DNA of 64,000 nucleotides, taken from Bog-1340 sp964513515 (GTDB taxonomy: Bacteria; Patescibacteriota; Minisyncoccia; Phycocordibacterales; GWA1-40-21). The position numbers were made by a program, and so were the translations under genes. How positions within the stretch are numbered: position 1 is the stretch's first letter; every line of letters starts with the position of its first letter. The stretch lies in assembly GCA_964513515.1 (NCBI GenBank), contig CAZEMP010000001.1, positions 1 through 64,000 of the forward strand. Direction: 5' to 3'. A model generated the notes under the pieces. It saw nothing but the letters and a program-made list of their open reading frames with translations, did not search any database and was not told where the DNA came from. Shown here one piece after another: positions 1-8,074 of this stretch.

Positions 1-769
1 CATCTGGCTTCCACCAGGTGATGGTGCCATGTTGCTTGGCTTTAGGCTGCACAACAATCGGAGCTTGTATTGAGATCATCTCCGATCTTCCAGCTTCAGC
101 CGAGCTCGGTCGCGTCGTTCCGATCTTACCGATGACCCAGAACAACGTAATGGCCAGTGCCCCCAACATCAGAACATTCGGCACGAACGCTCCAATGCGG
201 CTGAACACATTGTCCTTAAGCCATGCGCCCGGCGACCAGGTCACACTTTCTGGCTTGTTTTCTACTTCTCTCCATTTGCGTATTCTTGATTTTACGAAAA
301 CGCAAGTAGCGACTACGAATGTGACAATCGCAATCACTACCACCAAGATTGTTAGCCAGTCAGGACTCTTTGACTGACAAACCATACGCAATTTTTTTAA
401 TACTGGAGCGAAGATAAGTATTCCTACGCAGATGAGCACTATCTGCGTCCAGTACCGCCATCGGAGTCCTTTTGCTTTCGATCGCAAGGATTCTCCGTTC
501 TTCAAGATCCATGACCACACCGTCTTCATTGCGTGAGACAGATAGGTCATGAGAATTGAACTGACGGTTTTCATTTTTCCGAACAGTACGGCACCGTACT
601 TTTTCATCAAGATGAAAAAGTCGGTGTACATATTGCGAATTCCTGACCCTACCACCTTCAACTTAGAAAATAGTGGGGTCAGGAAGAGCAGTCTCGTTAC
701 CTTTGCTTTTGACAGCAGGGAACTAAGCTTGCTTTTTTCCTTCGGAACTTCCTGACCCTCATTGGTCAT
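1..769 (-). CDS. Partial membrane protein downstream of SPFH gene
   Basis: This minus-strand frame starts at 769 and is still open at the window edge, so the C-terminus is missing; about 256 residues are visible. The ATG lies 2 nt after the stop of the SPFH gene, and an AGGAG in the tail of that gene acts as ribosome binding site, so the two genes are probably translationally coupled. A Lys-rich N-terminal half is followed by hydrophobic segments near residues 108-125, 138-160 and 196-213. I do not recognise the family. The operon suggests a membrane partner of the SPFH protein; this is inference. GC content is higher than in core genes of the window. Confidence 0.8.
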   Translation of the reverse strand, partial: MTNEGQEVPKEKSKLSSLLSKAKVTRLLFLTPLFSKLKVVGSGIRNMYTDFFILMKKYGAVLFGKMKTVSSILMTYLSHAMKTVWSWILKNGESLRSKAKGLRWRYWTQIVLICVGILIFAPVLKKLRMVCQSKSPDWLTILVVVIAIVTFVVATCVFVKSRIRKWREVENKPESVTWSPGAWLKDNVFSRIGAFVPNVLMLGALAITLFWVIGKIGTTRPSSAEAGRSEMISIQAPIVVQPKAKQHGTITWWKPD

Positions 770-771
770 GC

Positions 772-2085
772 CTACTCCTTTTTTTCTTCCACGTCTTCCT
801 TCTTCTCCTTTTTGGATTTCTCCCCGCTTAGGATGAACGGTATTCCCTGACCACCGAAGGACAGGGCTTGGAGGCTCGTATACCGTAGGGCATTCGAGAT
901 CTCCTCAGCGATTTCTATGTCTGCAGCCCTGTCGGGGTGAACGATCCCCGCAGTCTCACGCAAGACATCATTTTTCGCTTTTCCGACAGACGCCACTGCG
1001 CCGGCCTCAGCCACCGCCTTCGCCGTCATCGAGCTAGCTTCAGCCTCAGCTTTCTTCACCATGGCCTTAGCTTGTTGATCTACCTTGATCAGCTCTACAT
1101 TAGCTTCTTTTTGGGCAAGTAGAAGCTTTCTATATTTCTCATCCACAAATACTTCTGTGACGTGGAAAGATAGAATCTTTTGCCCGACCGTATCTGGCAA
1201 GCCAGGGTTGCCGGCATCACTCGTATTCAATGCCATGACACAACTCAGAAGCTTAACGCCGGTGGTGTTTCCCTCCTCCGCAACTTTAATGGCCTCGTCA
1301 TGAAGTCTGTCCATCTCCTTCTTAGACGGAGTTACTTTGGACAGGTTTTCACCCTCAACCTTCACCTGGATGATCTCCTCGAAGGTGGTCTGGCCACAGA
1401 ACTCTCTACAAGCAGACTCGATGGCTTTTTTCACCTTTGTCATCCACGCACCATCCCTATAGTTCAGGGACAGTGCAGCGTTAACCGTCTCAAGAATGAC
1501 AGTGACTTTGAACTCGACTTTCACACCATCTCTTGAGACGAGTCCAGTGAAGACCCAATCATCCCTAAGGTTTTTAAGGTAGATGCTTTCAGCCTCCACC
1601 TTCTTCACCACGGGCGTCACCCCAGGTTCAGAAGCCTTAGTGAACTGGTAAGTTAACAGATCATTCATTCCCAACCAGTAAACACCGAGCCACTGATAAA
1701 GAATGTTACCTTCCAGTTCTTTTTCCATCACTTCCCAGACAGGATCATCGTACTCACAAATGCACTTTTCACCTTTCCTATCTGTCGTTTCCAATTCGAG
1801 GAATGTGTTTTTTACTTCACCCGTTTTTTCTTTAACATACTTCCTGTCGTCACGGATATTTCCATAGTATCCGATGACGTCATTGTTTCGTACGACAGCC
1901 ACCATACTCCCTTTTTTAGGGGAGAAGAACAAAAGCTTTCTTCCCACCAACCAAACGGAGATCGGCACGCCGAAGAACCAGGCGATCGATGCAAGTGCCC
2001 CTAAAGCGATCCAGCCGAAGGCCGGAACGCCATAGTACCAACAAACGAACGTCAGACTCCCCACAACTAAGACAAGCTCTACCAT
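772..2085 (-). CDS. SPFH/band-7 domain (flotillin-like) membrane protein
   Basis: The 437-residue protein has two hydrophobic segments in residues 2-50, a central SPFH/band-7-like region, and an Ala/Glu/Lys-rich helical stretch around residues 335-385 (KAMVKKAEAEASSMTAKAVA) typical of flotillin and stomatin relatives. The tail is charged (EEKKE). Family members scaffold membrane microdomains and often regulate membrane proteases; the exact role here is unknown. The start is supported by GGAGG 9 nt upstream and a TTGACT/TATAGT promoter at 2204-2231. It is the first gene of an operon with the membrane protein at 1-769. Third positions are more G/C-rich than in the housekeeping genes. Confidence 0.85.
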   Translation of the reverse strand: MVELVLVVGSLTFVCWYYGVPAFGWIALGALASIAWFFGVPISVWLVGRKLLFFSPKKGSMVAVVRNNDVIGYYGNIRDDRKYVKEKTGEVKNTFLELETTDRKGEKCICEYDDPVWEVMEKELEGNILYQWLGVYWLGMNDLLTYQFTKASEPGVTPVVKKVEAESIYLKNLRDDWVFTGLVSRDGVKVEFKVTVILETVNAALSLNYRDGAWMTKVKKAIESACREFCGQTTFEEIIQVKVEGENLSKVTPSKKEMDRLHDEAIKVAEEGNTTGVKLLSCVMALNTSDAGNPGLPDTVGQKILSFHVTEVFVDEKYRKLLLAQKEANVELIKVDQQAKAMVKKAEAEASSMTAKAVAEAGAVASVGKAKNDVLRETAGIVHPDRAADIEIAEEISNALRYTSLQALSFGGQGIPFILSGEKSKKEKKEDVEEKKE

Positions 2086-2203
2086 GGTCGTTAGACCTCC
2101 ATTTTCCTATTTCTTACTTTAAAGCGCGAGTTGTCAAAGAACAACAACTCATATAAAGCAGGAGAACGAGGTTTGCCCTCGCTCCTTACTTCCATCTAGT
2201 TGG
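2086..2203 (-). promoter_or_regulatory. 5' leader of SPFH operon with hairpins
   Basis: The roughly 110-nt untranslated leader can fold into a GGAGCGAGG / CCTCGTTCTCC hairpin and a GAGTTGT / ACAACTC hairpin before the GGAGG site. No known riboswitch is recognised. Confidence 0.4.
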
Positions 2204-2231
2204 ACTATATCACTTTTTTAGCAAAAGTCAA
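2204..2231 (-). promoter_or_regulatory. Promoter of the SPFH operon
   Basis: Minus-strand TTGACT (2226-2231), 16-nt spacer, TATAGT (2204-2209). It lies about 115 nt before the SPFH start codon. Confidence 0.65.
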
Positions 2232-2405
2232 CCCTAAATTTTCTCAAAAAAACGGCTAATTATATAGCCAAAACAGTATAAGGACTTAGTATAAGTATAA
2301 GGAAGAAATAAAATTAATTAATTATTCGTAACCATTCGTATCATTCGAATAATTCGTTAATTCGTATATCATCATGAAAACAAACAGGGTAATGAGTTTT
2401 AGTTT
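2232..2405. other. Intergenic AT-rich stretch with dispersed repeat
   Basis: No gene is seen here. The stretch contains an AT-rich run and, at about 2310-2370, a copy of the dispersed ATTCGTA repeat family listed separately. Confidence 0.6.
2310..2370. repeat. Dispersed ATTCGTA-type repeat, copy 1
   Basis: Reads ATTCGTAACCATTCGTATC, then TTCGAATAATTCGTTAATTCG. It is related to the copies near 21508, 29590, 30000, 35638 and 50884, all in intergenic DNA. Confidence 0.6.
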
Positions 2406-2618
2406 TCACTTCAACACATTACCCTTGGTAAAAACAAAAAACCAGTAGACAACCAACCCTACTCTTATCATAACACTAAGAATCATCGCTCTTTTTGTTA
2501 TGATATTTGTCGGATAAGATCTACCACGGTCTTTCTTTTTTGTTTTTACACTTTTTATATATTCGAGAAAAATAATCGCGCACAAAAGAACACTTGAAAC
2601 AAAAATTATTTTTCCCAT
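2406..2618 (-). CDS. Small membrane protein, 70 aa
   Basis: The family is not recognised. The 70-residue protein has a hydrophobic N-terminal helix (residues 3-20), a basic middle (KTKKKDRGR near 25-33) and a second hydrophobic segment near residues 47-63, so it is a likely two-pass membrane protein. AGGAGG sits 5 nt before the ATG, one of the clearest ribosome binding sites in the window, which is the main reason to accept so short a gene. It stands alone between the SPFH operon and the gene at 2726. Confidence 0.65.
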   Translation of the reverse strand: MGKIIFVSSVLLCAIIFLEYIKSVKTKKKDRGRSYPTNIITKRAMILSVMIRVGLVVYWFFVFTKGNVLK

Positions 2619-2672
2619 TTAGCCTCCTTACTTTAATTTACAAAATTATTATATCATTATTAGAAAAAGAAG

Positions 2673-2701
2673 GAGCCCTCGTGAAAAATCCACAAGGGCT
2701 C
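2673..2701 (-). terminator. Intrinsic terminator after the 2726-3040 gene
   Basis: GAGCCCTCGTG / CACAAGGGCTC hairpin, followed on the minus strand by a T-rich tract (CTTCTTTTTCT). Confidence 0.75.
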
Positions 2702-2725
2702 ATAAGCGAGACATGATGACCTCGC

Positions 2726-3040
2726 TTACTCTGGGGTGAAAAGGGTTTTCTTCCAGATTTCTTTTACTTCCTTTACCGCTTCTTCGTCTTCGACGAGTGC
2801 CTCCACGAATTGCGGTATTTGATCGTGCATCATACCCTTGATGAGCGGATCCAGATCCTTACTGGCGTCTTCAAGAGCGATTGCCAAGATCATCACGATT
2901 CGAGAGGAAGTGCAGATTTGTCCCGCGCAGTCGAGCAGAAGAGGAAAGAACATCTCCCTCATATGCTCACTCTGATTCACCTTGAGTAAGCGTTTCAGCA
3001 TCTCTTCGTAACTTGGAAGAGTTGTTAGACATTCTTTCAT
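2726..3040 (-). CDS. Hypothetical accessory protein, 104 aa
   Basis: The 104-residue, mostly helical and acidic protein (VEALVEDEEAVKEVKEIWKK near the C-terminus) has no signal peptide or membrane segment. It carries two Cys residues (near 38 and 43) that may be structural. No family is recognised. It is a self-contained unit: a TTGACA promoter at 3075-3102, a run of eight G residues 7 nt before the ATG, and a strong terminator at 2673-2701. Codons are more G/C-rich than in grpE, the divergent neighbour. It belongs with the other solitary Shine-Dalgarno-led genes of this window. Confidence 0.7.
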   Translation of the reverse strand: MKECLTTLPSYEEMLKRLLKVNQSEHMREMFFPLLLDCAGQICTSSRIVMILAIALEDASKDLDPLIKGMMHDQIPQFVEALVEDEEAVKEVKEIWKKTLFTPE

Positions 3041-3074
3041 GTTTTATCCCCCCCCAAGCTTTTGTCTAGAATTA

Positions 3075-3102
3075 ACATTACATTTATTTTTTTAAGTGTC
3101 AA
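3075..3102 (-). promoter_or_regulatory. Promoter of the 2726-3040 gene
   Basis: Minus-strand TTGACA (3097-3102), 16-nt spacer, TAATGT (3075-3080). Divergent from the grpE promoter at 3112. Confidence 0.6.
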
Positions 3103-3111
3103 ATTCATAAT

Positions 3112-3139
3112 TTGATTTTTATAAAAAATATGCTAAAAT
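3112..3139 (+). promoter_or_regulatory. Promoter of the grpE-dnaK-dnaJ cluster
   Basis: TTGATT (3112-3117), 16-nt spacer, TAAAAT (3134-3139), about 140 nt before grpE. No CIRCE inverted repeat (TTAGCACTC-N9-GAGTGCTAA) is seen in the leader. Confidence 0.5.
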
Positions 3140-3282
3140 AGCTCTAAATAAGGGTAAAATAGTAAAAAAATCTGTCCCGTTGTAAATTACGGACAAGTAT
3201 AAGTAAATATAAAACGATAAAGATTGAGACCTATAACAATAAGTAAAATAAACATTAGTAGCATTAAAATTTTACAACTGGG

Positions 3283-3876
3283 ATGAAGAAAAAAGACGAG
3301 AAAGATGATGTAATATATGAAGAAGAGAATAAAAGTACTTCAGAAAAAGTAGCTGATGATGTTGTTATTGAAGATGAGTCAGAGGCACCAGAAATATTAA
3401 TAAAAAAACTAAAAGAGAAAATAAAGATTCTTGAAAAAGAAAAACAAGAATATATGGATGGTTGGCAAAGAGAAAGAGCTGATCTTATAAATTATAAAAA
3501 AAGAGTTGAGAGTGAAAAGATAGAAGTTGTAAAATATGCCAACGAAACTTTACTGGAAGAGATTACAAAAGTTCTAGATAGTTTTGAGATGGCTTTTTCA
3601 AATAAAGAAGCTTGGGAAAAAGTAGATAAGAATTGGAGGACTGGTGTGGAATATATTCACAGTCAGCTTCTTAAAATTCTAGATGAAAACAATTTTAAAA
3701 TTATGAATCCACTAAACGAGAAATTTGATCCAAGATTTCATATTGCGGTGGAACACACAACAACATCGGACGAAAAGAAAGATGGAATGATAATTGAAGT
3801 GAAAAATAAAGGATATATTTTAAATGATAGGGTAATGAAAGCCGCGCAAGTTGTTGTTGCTGAATTCAAACAATAA
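3283..3876 (+). CDS. grpE: Nucleotide exchange factor GrpE
   Basis: The 197-residue protein begins with an acidic disordered N-terminus (1-50), followed by a long helical coiled coil (about 55-100) and the beta domain with FDPRFHIAVEH near 145-155, a GrpE signature; the C-terminus reads RVMKAAQVVVAEF as in the family. GrpE releases ADP from DnaK and sets the chaperone cycle in the cytoplasm. It is the first gene of the cluster grpE-orphan-dnaK-orphan-dnaJ, which supports the call. The ATG at 3283 has no clear Shine-Dalgarno sequence, like most core genes here. Confidence 0.95.
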   Translation: MKKKDEKDDVIYEEENKSTSEKVADDVVIEDESEAPEILIKKLKEKIKILEKEKQEYMDGWQRERADLINYKKRVESEKIEVVKYANETLLEEITKVLDSFEMAFSNKEAWEKVDKNWRTGVEYIHSQLLKILDENNFKIMNPLNEKFDPRFHIAVEHTTTSDEKKDGMIIEVKNKGYILNDRVMKAAQVVVAEFKQ

Positions 3877-3891
3877 TTATAGAATAATCAC

Positions 3892-4191
3892 ATGTTAAGT
3901 TTACAGAAACAAGTAAAATTCATAAAGAAAATAATACAATTGCCAAATGGTGCTTGGGCAGATGTTGTTTTTGAATTGATTGAAATTGACGGTAAAATAG
4001 TTGCAAAAGCTGTTTCTGGAAAACTTATAGAGGAAAATGTTCTGACACAAGAGGAAATATTGTCTCTTCCGGTATATTTTGAAAGACAGACATTTAAGCC
4101 TATAATAAGCCCTTTTTTCTCTGACGTCACAAATACATTAAGAGACTTATCTTTTATAATAAGCCAACCAGCGCGCGCTCCTAGTTTTTAA
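3892..4191 (+). CDS. Hypothetical protein between grpE and dnaK, 99 aa
   Basis: The family is not recognised. The 99-residue protein starts 15 nt after grpE on the same strand and keeps the AT-rich codon use of its neighbours, so it is accepted as a gene of the chaperone cluster. The N-terminal half alternates hydrophobic and charged residues as in a small beta fold (WADVVFELIEIDGKIVAKAV, about 23-42). The C-terminus contains FSDVTNTLRDLSFIISQ. No membrane segment or signal peptide is seen. A link to chaperone function is only suggested by position. Confidence 0.6.
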   Translation: MLSLQKQVKFIKKIIQLPNGAWADVVFELIEIDGKIVAKAVSGKLIEENVLTQEEILSLPVYFERQTFKPIISPFFSDVTNTLRDLSFIISQPARAPSF

Positions 4192-4200
4192 TATTGTATT

Positions 4201-4306
4201 GTCATTCCCGTGTAGACGGGAATCCAGATTAATTAAATCTGGATTGCTTCATGTGTGTTCGCAAAGACAATACAAAATAGATTCCCGTTTTCACGGGAAT
4301 GACATT
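4201..4306. repeat. Inverted-repeat element (CATTCCCG / CGGGAATG), copy 1
   Basis: TGTCATTCCCGTGTAGACGG at the left and the complementary CACGGGAATGACA at the right enclose a second module, CTGGATTGCTTC...TTCGCAAAGACA. It resembles the elements at 34279, 35728 and 38668 and lies between the 99-aa gene and dnaK. Confidence 0.7.
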
Positions 4307-4344
4307 TATATTAGAAATTATCAAAATTAATTAAAATAAAAATT

Positions 4345-6240
4345 ATGAGTAAAATTTTAGGAATAGATTTAGGAACAACATTTTCAGCGGCAGCTGTGAT
4401 GGAAGGAAATGCACCAAAGATAATTGAGAATGCTGAAGGTGCAAGAACTACTCCATCTATAGTTGCTATGACAAAAACTGGTGAAAAACTTGTTGGTTTG
4501 CTAGCACGTAGACAAGCAGTAACAAATCCAAAGAATACTGTTTTTCAAGTTAAAAGATTTATGGGTCATCAATATGATGATGCGGGAGTGCAGAAAGATA
4601 AAACTTCTGTGTCTTTTGATATTGCAAAATCTGCAAATGGAGGAGTGGAAATAGCAATGGGAGACAAGAAATATAGACCAGAGGAAGTTTCTGCAATGAT
4701 TTTGCAAAAAATCAAAAATGATGCTGAAACTCGTTTAGGAGAAAAGATCACAGACGCTGTTATTACTGTACCTGCATATTTTAACGATTCACAAAGACAA
4801 GCTACAAAAGATGCAGGACAGATCGCAGGACTAAATGTTTTGAGAATTATAAATGAACCAACGGCTGCAGCTCTTGCGTATGGTTTAAACAAAAAGACCA
4901 ATGAAAAGATAGCAGTGTATGACTTTGGAGGAGGAACATTTGATGTTTCAATTCTTGAAATCGGTGACTCTGTTATTGAAGTAAGGTCAACAGATGGAGA
5001 TAGCCACCTTGGAGGACGTGATATCGACAAAAAGATTGTGGACTTCATGGCAGAGCAATTTATGAAAGAAAATGGTATTGATTTGAGAAAAGATAATCTA
5101 TCTCTTCAAAGATTAGATGAAGCTGCAGAAAAAGCAAAGATTGAGCTTTCAACAGCACTTGAAACTGAAATAAATATTCCTTTCGTAACTTCAGATGCAT
5201 CAGGTCCAAAACACTTGCTTATAAAACTATCACGTGCAACTCTTGAGAATCTTACGAAAGAATTTATAGATAGATCTATCATGATCGCAAAAAGAGCACT
5301 CGATGCTTCACCATTTAAGGTTGGAGAAATAAATGAAGTGATTATGGTGGGAGGACAGACAAGAATGCCCGCAATAGTTTCTGCAGTAAAAGCACTCTTT
5401 GGAAAAGAGCCAAACCTCTCTGTTAACCCAGATGAAGTTGTGGCTATGGGAGCTGCAGTTCAAGGAGGAATTCTCAGAGGTGATGTAAAAGACGTTCTTT
5501 TGCTTGATGTTATACCATTAGCTCTTGGAATTGAAACCATGGGAGGTGTAGCGACACATCTTGTTGAAAAGAATACAACAATACCAACATCAAGAAGTCA
5601 GGTATTTTCGACCGCTGCAGATAATCAAACTTCCGTAGAAATACACATCGTACAAGGAGAAAGATCAATGGCGAGTGATAACAAGAGTCTTGGTAGATTT
5701 ATCTTAGATGGAATACCACCAGCAGGAAGAGGTATGCCACAAATCGAAGTAACATTTGATGTTGATGCAAATGGAATCTTGAATGTAAAAGCAAAAGATA
5801 AAACAACAAACAAAGAGCAATCTATAAGAATAGAAGCAAGCTCAGGCCTTAAGAAAGAAGATATTGAAAGAATGAAGAAAGAAGCTGAAATGAATGCAGA
5901 AGAAGACAAAAAGAAAAAGGAAGTTGTTGAAGTAAAGAATCTTGCAGAGCAAATGATCTATACTGCAGAAAAAGCTATTAAGGATAATGGTGCAAAGATA
6001 ACACCAGAGATTATAAAAGGTGTAGAGGATAAAATATCTGCATTGAAGACAGCAAATGCTGGAACAGATGTTAATACAATAAAATCTGCTACAGACGCAC
6101 TTTCAACAGAAATGCAAAAAATAGGAGAAGCTGTATCAAAAGCAAATCAATCTGCTCCTGGACAAACCGGAGGATCAGAACAAAAGAAAGATGACACTGT
6201 GAAGGATGCTGAATACAAAGAGTCTGGAGAGAAGAAATAA
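4345..6240 (+). CDS. dnaK: Molecular chaperone DnaK (Hsp70)
   Basis: At 631 residues the protein has the normal Hsp70 length. The N-terminal ATPase domain shows the phosphate-1 motif IDLGTTFSAA (6-15), the second phosphate loop DFGGGTFDVS near 193-202, and the adenosine motif VGGQTRMPAI near 335-344. The substrate-binding domain (about 385-500) includes PLALGIETMGG and the helical lid follows; the tail is polar and charged. It works with GrpE (3283) and DnaJ (6841) encoded alongside. No Shine-Dalgarno site precedes the ATG. It is possibly read from the grpE promoter through the repeat at 4201. Confidence 0.98.
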   Translation: MSKILGIDLGTTFSAAAVMEGNAPKIIENAEGARTTPSIVAMTKTGEKLVGLLARRQAVTNPKNTVFQVKRFMGHQYDDAGVQKDKTSVSFDIAKSANGGVEIAMGDKKYRPEEVSAMILQKIKNDAETRLGEKITDAVITVPAYFNDSQRQATKDAGQIAGLNVLRIINEPTAAALAYGLNKKTNEKIAVYDFGGGTFDVSILEIGDSVIEVRSTDGDSHLGGRDIDKKIVDFMAEQFMKENGIDLRKDNLSLQRLDEAAEKAKIELSTALETEINIPFVTSDASGPKHLLIKLSRATLENLTKEFIDRSIMIAKRALDASPFKVGEINEVIMVGGQTRMPAIVSAVKALFGKEPNLSVNPDEVVAMGAAVQGGILRGDVKDVLLLDVIPLALGIETMGGVATHLVEKNTTIPTSRSQVFSTAADNQTSVEIHIVQGERSMASDNKSLGRFILDGIPPAGRGMPQIEVTFDVDANGILNVKAKDKTTNKEQSIRIEASSGLKKEDIERMKKEAEMNAEEDKKKKEVVEVKNLAEQMIYTAEKAIKDNGAKITPEIIKGVEDKISALKTANAGTDVNTIKSATDALSTEMQKIGEAVSKANQSAPGQTGGSEQKKDDTVKDAEYKESGEKK

Positions 6241-6252
6241 AATTAATTTAAG

Positions 6253-6840
6253 ATGATTGATAATCTAGACAGTAATAAATTAAAGGAGAGTATTGAGGCA
6301 GAAGCAATAAAAAGATTAGAAAATCTTAGTTCTATTCCGGTTCCACAATATAAGTTATTAATTTTAGCTGTTTATTTAAATTTAAAATTAGCTTCAGAAT
6401 TCCATACAGATTTTTTAGAAAATCCTGAGGAAGTTTCAGCAGAGATAAAGGACATTTTAAAAAGCCTGGGTTTGTTTTATGAAGTTAGTGAAGCCAATTA
6501 TGATCAAAAGAATCCTAATTTAATCTCACTATCATTTCTTGTTTCAAAAAATCAAAAATTACTAAAGGATAAACAGCCTAAATTTGGAGAACAAGATTAT
6601 TATCTAAAACAAGGACAACTTTTTGGTTATCCATTATCTGCAATTGAGGGATTCAAAAACAAAGAGAGTTTAAATGACGATAATTTGCCGATAGAACTTA
6701 CTGATGAGGATAAAAGGTTTATGTTTTTTGCTTTGTCTAAAAATAATTGGCGAGAAGAAGTAAAATGGTTAAGAGAAATAGAATCTGCAATAAAGACGCT
6801 GTCACCAGTGATATATGATCAAATAATGAATTATAAATAA
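6253..6840 (+). CDS. Hypothetical protein between dnaK and dnaJ, 195 aa
   Basis: The family is not recognised. The 195-residue soluble, largely helical protein lacks a signal peptide and membrane segments. It starts 12 nt after dnaK, and its stop codon directly abuts the dnaJ ATG (TAA then ATG at 6841), so the three genes are very likely cotranscribed. Codon use matches dnaK. The middle carries a hydrophilic stretch (QKLLKDKQPKFGEQDYYLKQ, about 97-116), and the C-terminus is rich in Trp/Glu/Lys (NNWREEVKWLREIE). A role tied to the DnaK-DnaJ machine is inferred from position only. Confidence 0.8.
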   Translation: MIDNLDSNKLKESIEAEAIKRLENLSSIPVPQYKLLILAVYLNLKLASEFHTDFLENPEEVSAEIKDILKSLGLFYEVSEANYDQKNPNLISLSFLVSKNQKLLKDKQPKFGEQDYYLKQGQLFGYPLSAIEGFKNKESLNDDNLPIELTDEDKRFMFFALSKNNWREEVKWLREIESAIKTLSPVIYDQIMNYK

Positions 6841-7920
6841 ATGTCAAAAAAGGACTATTACAAAATTCTTGGTGTTGAAAAAAATGCCGATAAAGAAGAA
6901 ATAAAAAAAGCTTTCAGAAAGCTTGCTCACGAACATCATCCAGATAAGGGTGGTAACGCTGAAAGATTTAAAGAAGCGAGCGAAGCTTATGCTGTACTTT
7001 CTGATGACTCAAAACGTTCACAATACGATGCTTTTGGAAGTGCAAGTGCAGCAGGAGGTTTTGGGGGCGGACAATACTATCAAAATGGTTTTGAAGGAGG
7101 TTTTGATTTTTCCGGATTTGCTGGACAGAATGTAGACTTCGATCTCGGAGATATATTCGGAGATCTTTTTGGTAGAAGGTCTGGAAGAAAAGCTCCTAAA
7201 GTTGGAAGAGATATTACTATTGATCTAGAACTTTCATTTGCCGAGTCTGTCTTTGGTGCAGAAAAAACAATTAAACTTACAAAAAATTCTAAATGTAAAG
7301 TTTGTGATGGTTCTGGAGCTGAAAAAGGAACACAAATGCAATCATGTAATCACTGTGGGGGACAAGGTACAATAAGAGAAACAAAATCATCTTTTTTTGG
7401 CCCAATGATCACAGAAAAAGTTTGCAATTTCTGTGAAGGTTCAGGAACAATCCCAAAACACAAATGTTCTACTTGTAACGGTTCTGGTATTGTAAGAAAA
7501 GAAGAATCATTTTCTGTAAGTATCCCAGCTGATATAAACGACGGAGAAACAGTACGACTTACTGGCGCCGGAGAATCGTTAAAGGGCGGCTACTCTGGAG
7601 ATCTATATATTAAAATTCGTGTTAGGAAGGATCATTTATTTAAGAAAGAAGGGAAAAATCTTACAACAGAATTAAATATAAAACTTACAGATGCAGTCCT
7701 TGGTGCAAAGTACAATATCAAGACCTTAGATGGTGATATTGAATTAAAAATTCCAGAAGGTGCAGAATTTGGACAGATTCTTCGTGTCAGAGGAAAAGGG
7801 GTTCCAATAAGTGCAGATAGAAGAGGGGATCTCTTGATCAAGCTTAATGTGAAGATTCCAAACAGACTTTCAAAACAATCTAGGAAAGATTTTGAAAATC
7901 TGAAAGAGGAAGGGCTCTAA
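6841..7920 (+). CDS. dnaJ: Co-chaperone DnaJ (Hsp40)
   Basis: The 359-residue protein carries an N-terminal J domain with HPD at 33-35, a Gly/Phe-rich linker (about 75-110), and a zinc-binding domain with four CxxCxGxG repeats (CKVCDGSG, CNHCGGQG, CNFCEGSG, CSTCNGSG, about 155-220). A C-terminal substrate-binding region follows. This is a full type I DnaJ, which stimulates DnaK ATPase activity and delivers substrate. It starts at the base after the stop of the preceding gene, so its translation is probably coupled. A repeat and a long palindrome follow. Confidence 0.97.
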   Translation: MSKKDYYKILGVEKNADKEEIKKAFRKLAHEHHPDKGGNAERFKEASEAYAVLSDDSKRSQYDAFGSASAAGGFGGGQYYQNGFEGGFDFSGFAGQNVDFDLGDIFGDLFGRRSGRKAPKVGRDITIDLELSFAESVFGAEKTIKLTKNSKCKVCDGSGAEKGTQMQSCNHCGGQGTIRETKSSFFGPMITEKVCNFCEGSGTIPKHKCSTCNGSGIVRKEESFSVSIPADINDGETVRLTGAGESLKGGYSGDLYIKIRVRKDHLFKKEGKNLTTELNIKLTDAVLGAKYNIKTLDGDIELKIPEGAEFGQILRVRGKGVPISADRRGDLLIKLNVKIPNRLSKQSRKDFENLKEEGL

Positions 7921-7924
7921 AAAT

Positions 7925-7970
7925 GAAGGTCTCTCCTCAAGGAGCGAAGCGAGTAGAGGTGAGTCCTTGG
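7925..7970 (+). repeat. Dispersed repeat AAGGTCTCTCC...GGTGAGTCCTTGG, copy 1
   Basis: Shares AAGGTCTCTCCT, AGGAG and GGTGAGTCCTTGG, in the same order, with the reverse complement of 40685-40735. It lies just after dnaJ. Confidence 0.55.
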
Positions 7971-8013
7971 TTTTTATAAGTTATAAAATTGAAAGTGTAA
8001 AGTTATAAAGTAA

Positions 8014-8063
8014 AATACAAAATACCACATCTACGCTATAGCGTAGATGTGGTATTTTGTATT
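8014..8063. terminator. Perfect 50-bp palindrome, bidirectional terminator
   Basis: A 23-bp perfect stem, AATACAAAATACCACATCTA continuing to CGC, with loop TATA and the exact complement on the other side. It lies between convergent dnaJ and the minus-strand gene at 8075 and can terminate both. Confidence 0.75.
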
Positions 8064-8074
8064 ATAAAAATCTA

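Noticed and set aside
18..377. 119-codon plus-strand frame at the left edge
   Set aside because: It is the antisense of the minus-strand membrane protein gene running off the window edge, whose frame is open over the whole interval and has a good ribosome site.
3140..3282. CIRCE operator for heat-shock control upstream of grpE
   Set aside because: No TTAGCACTC / GAGTGCTAA inverted repeat is found in the leader.
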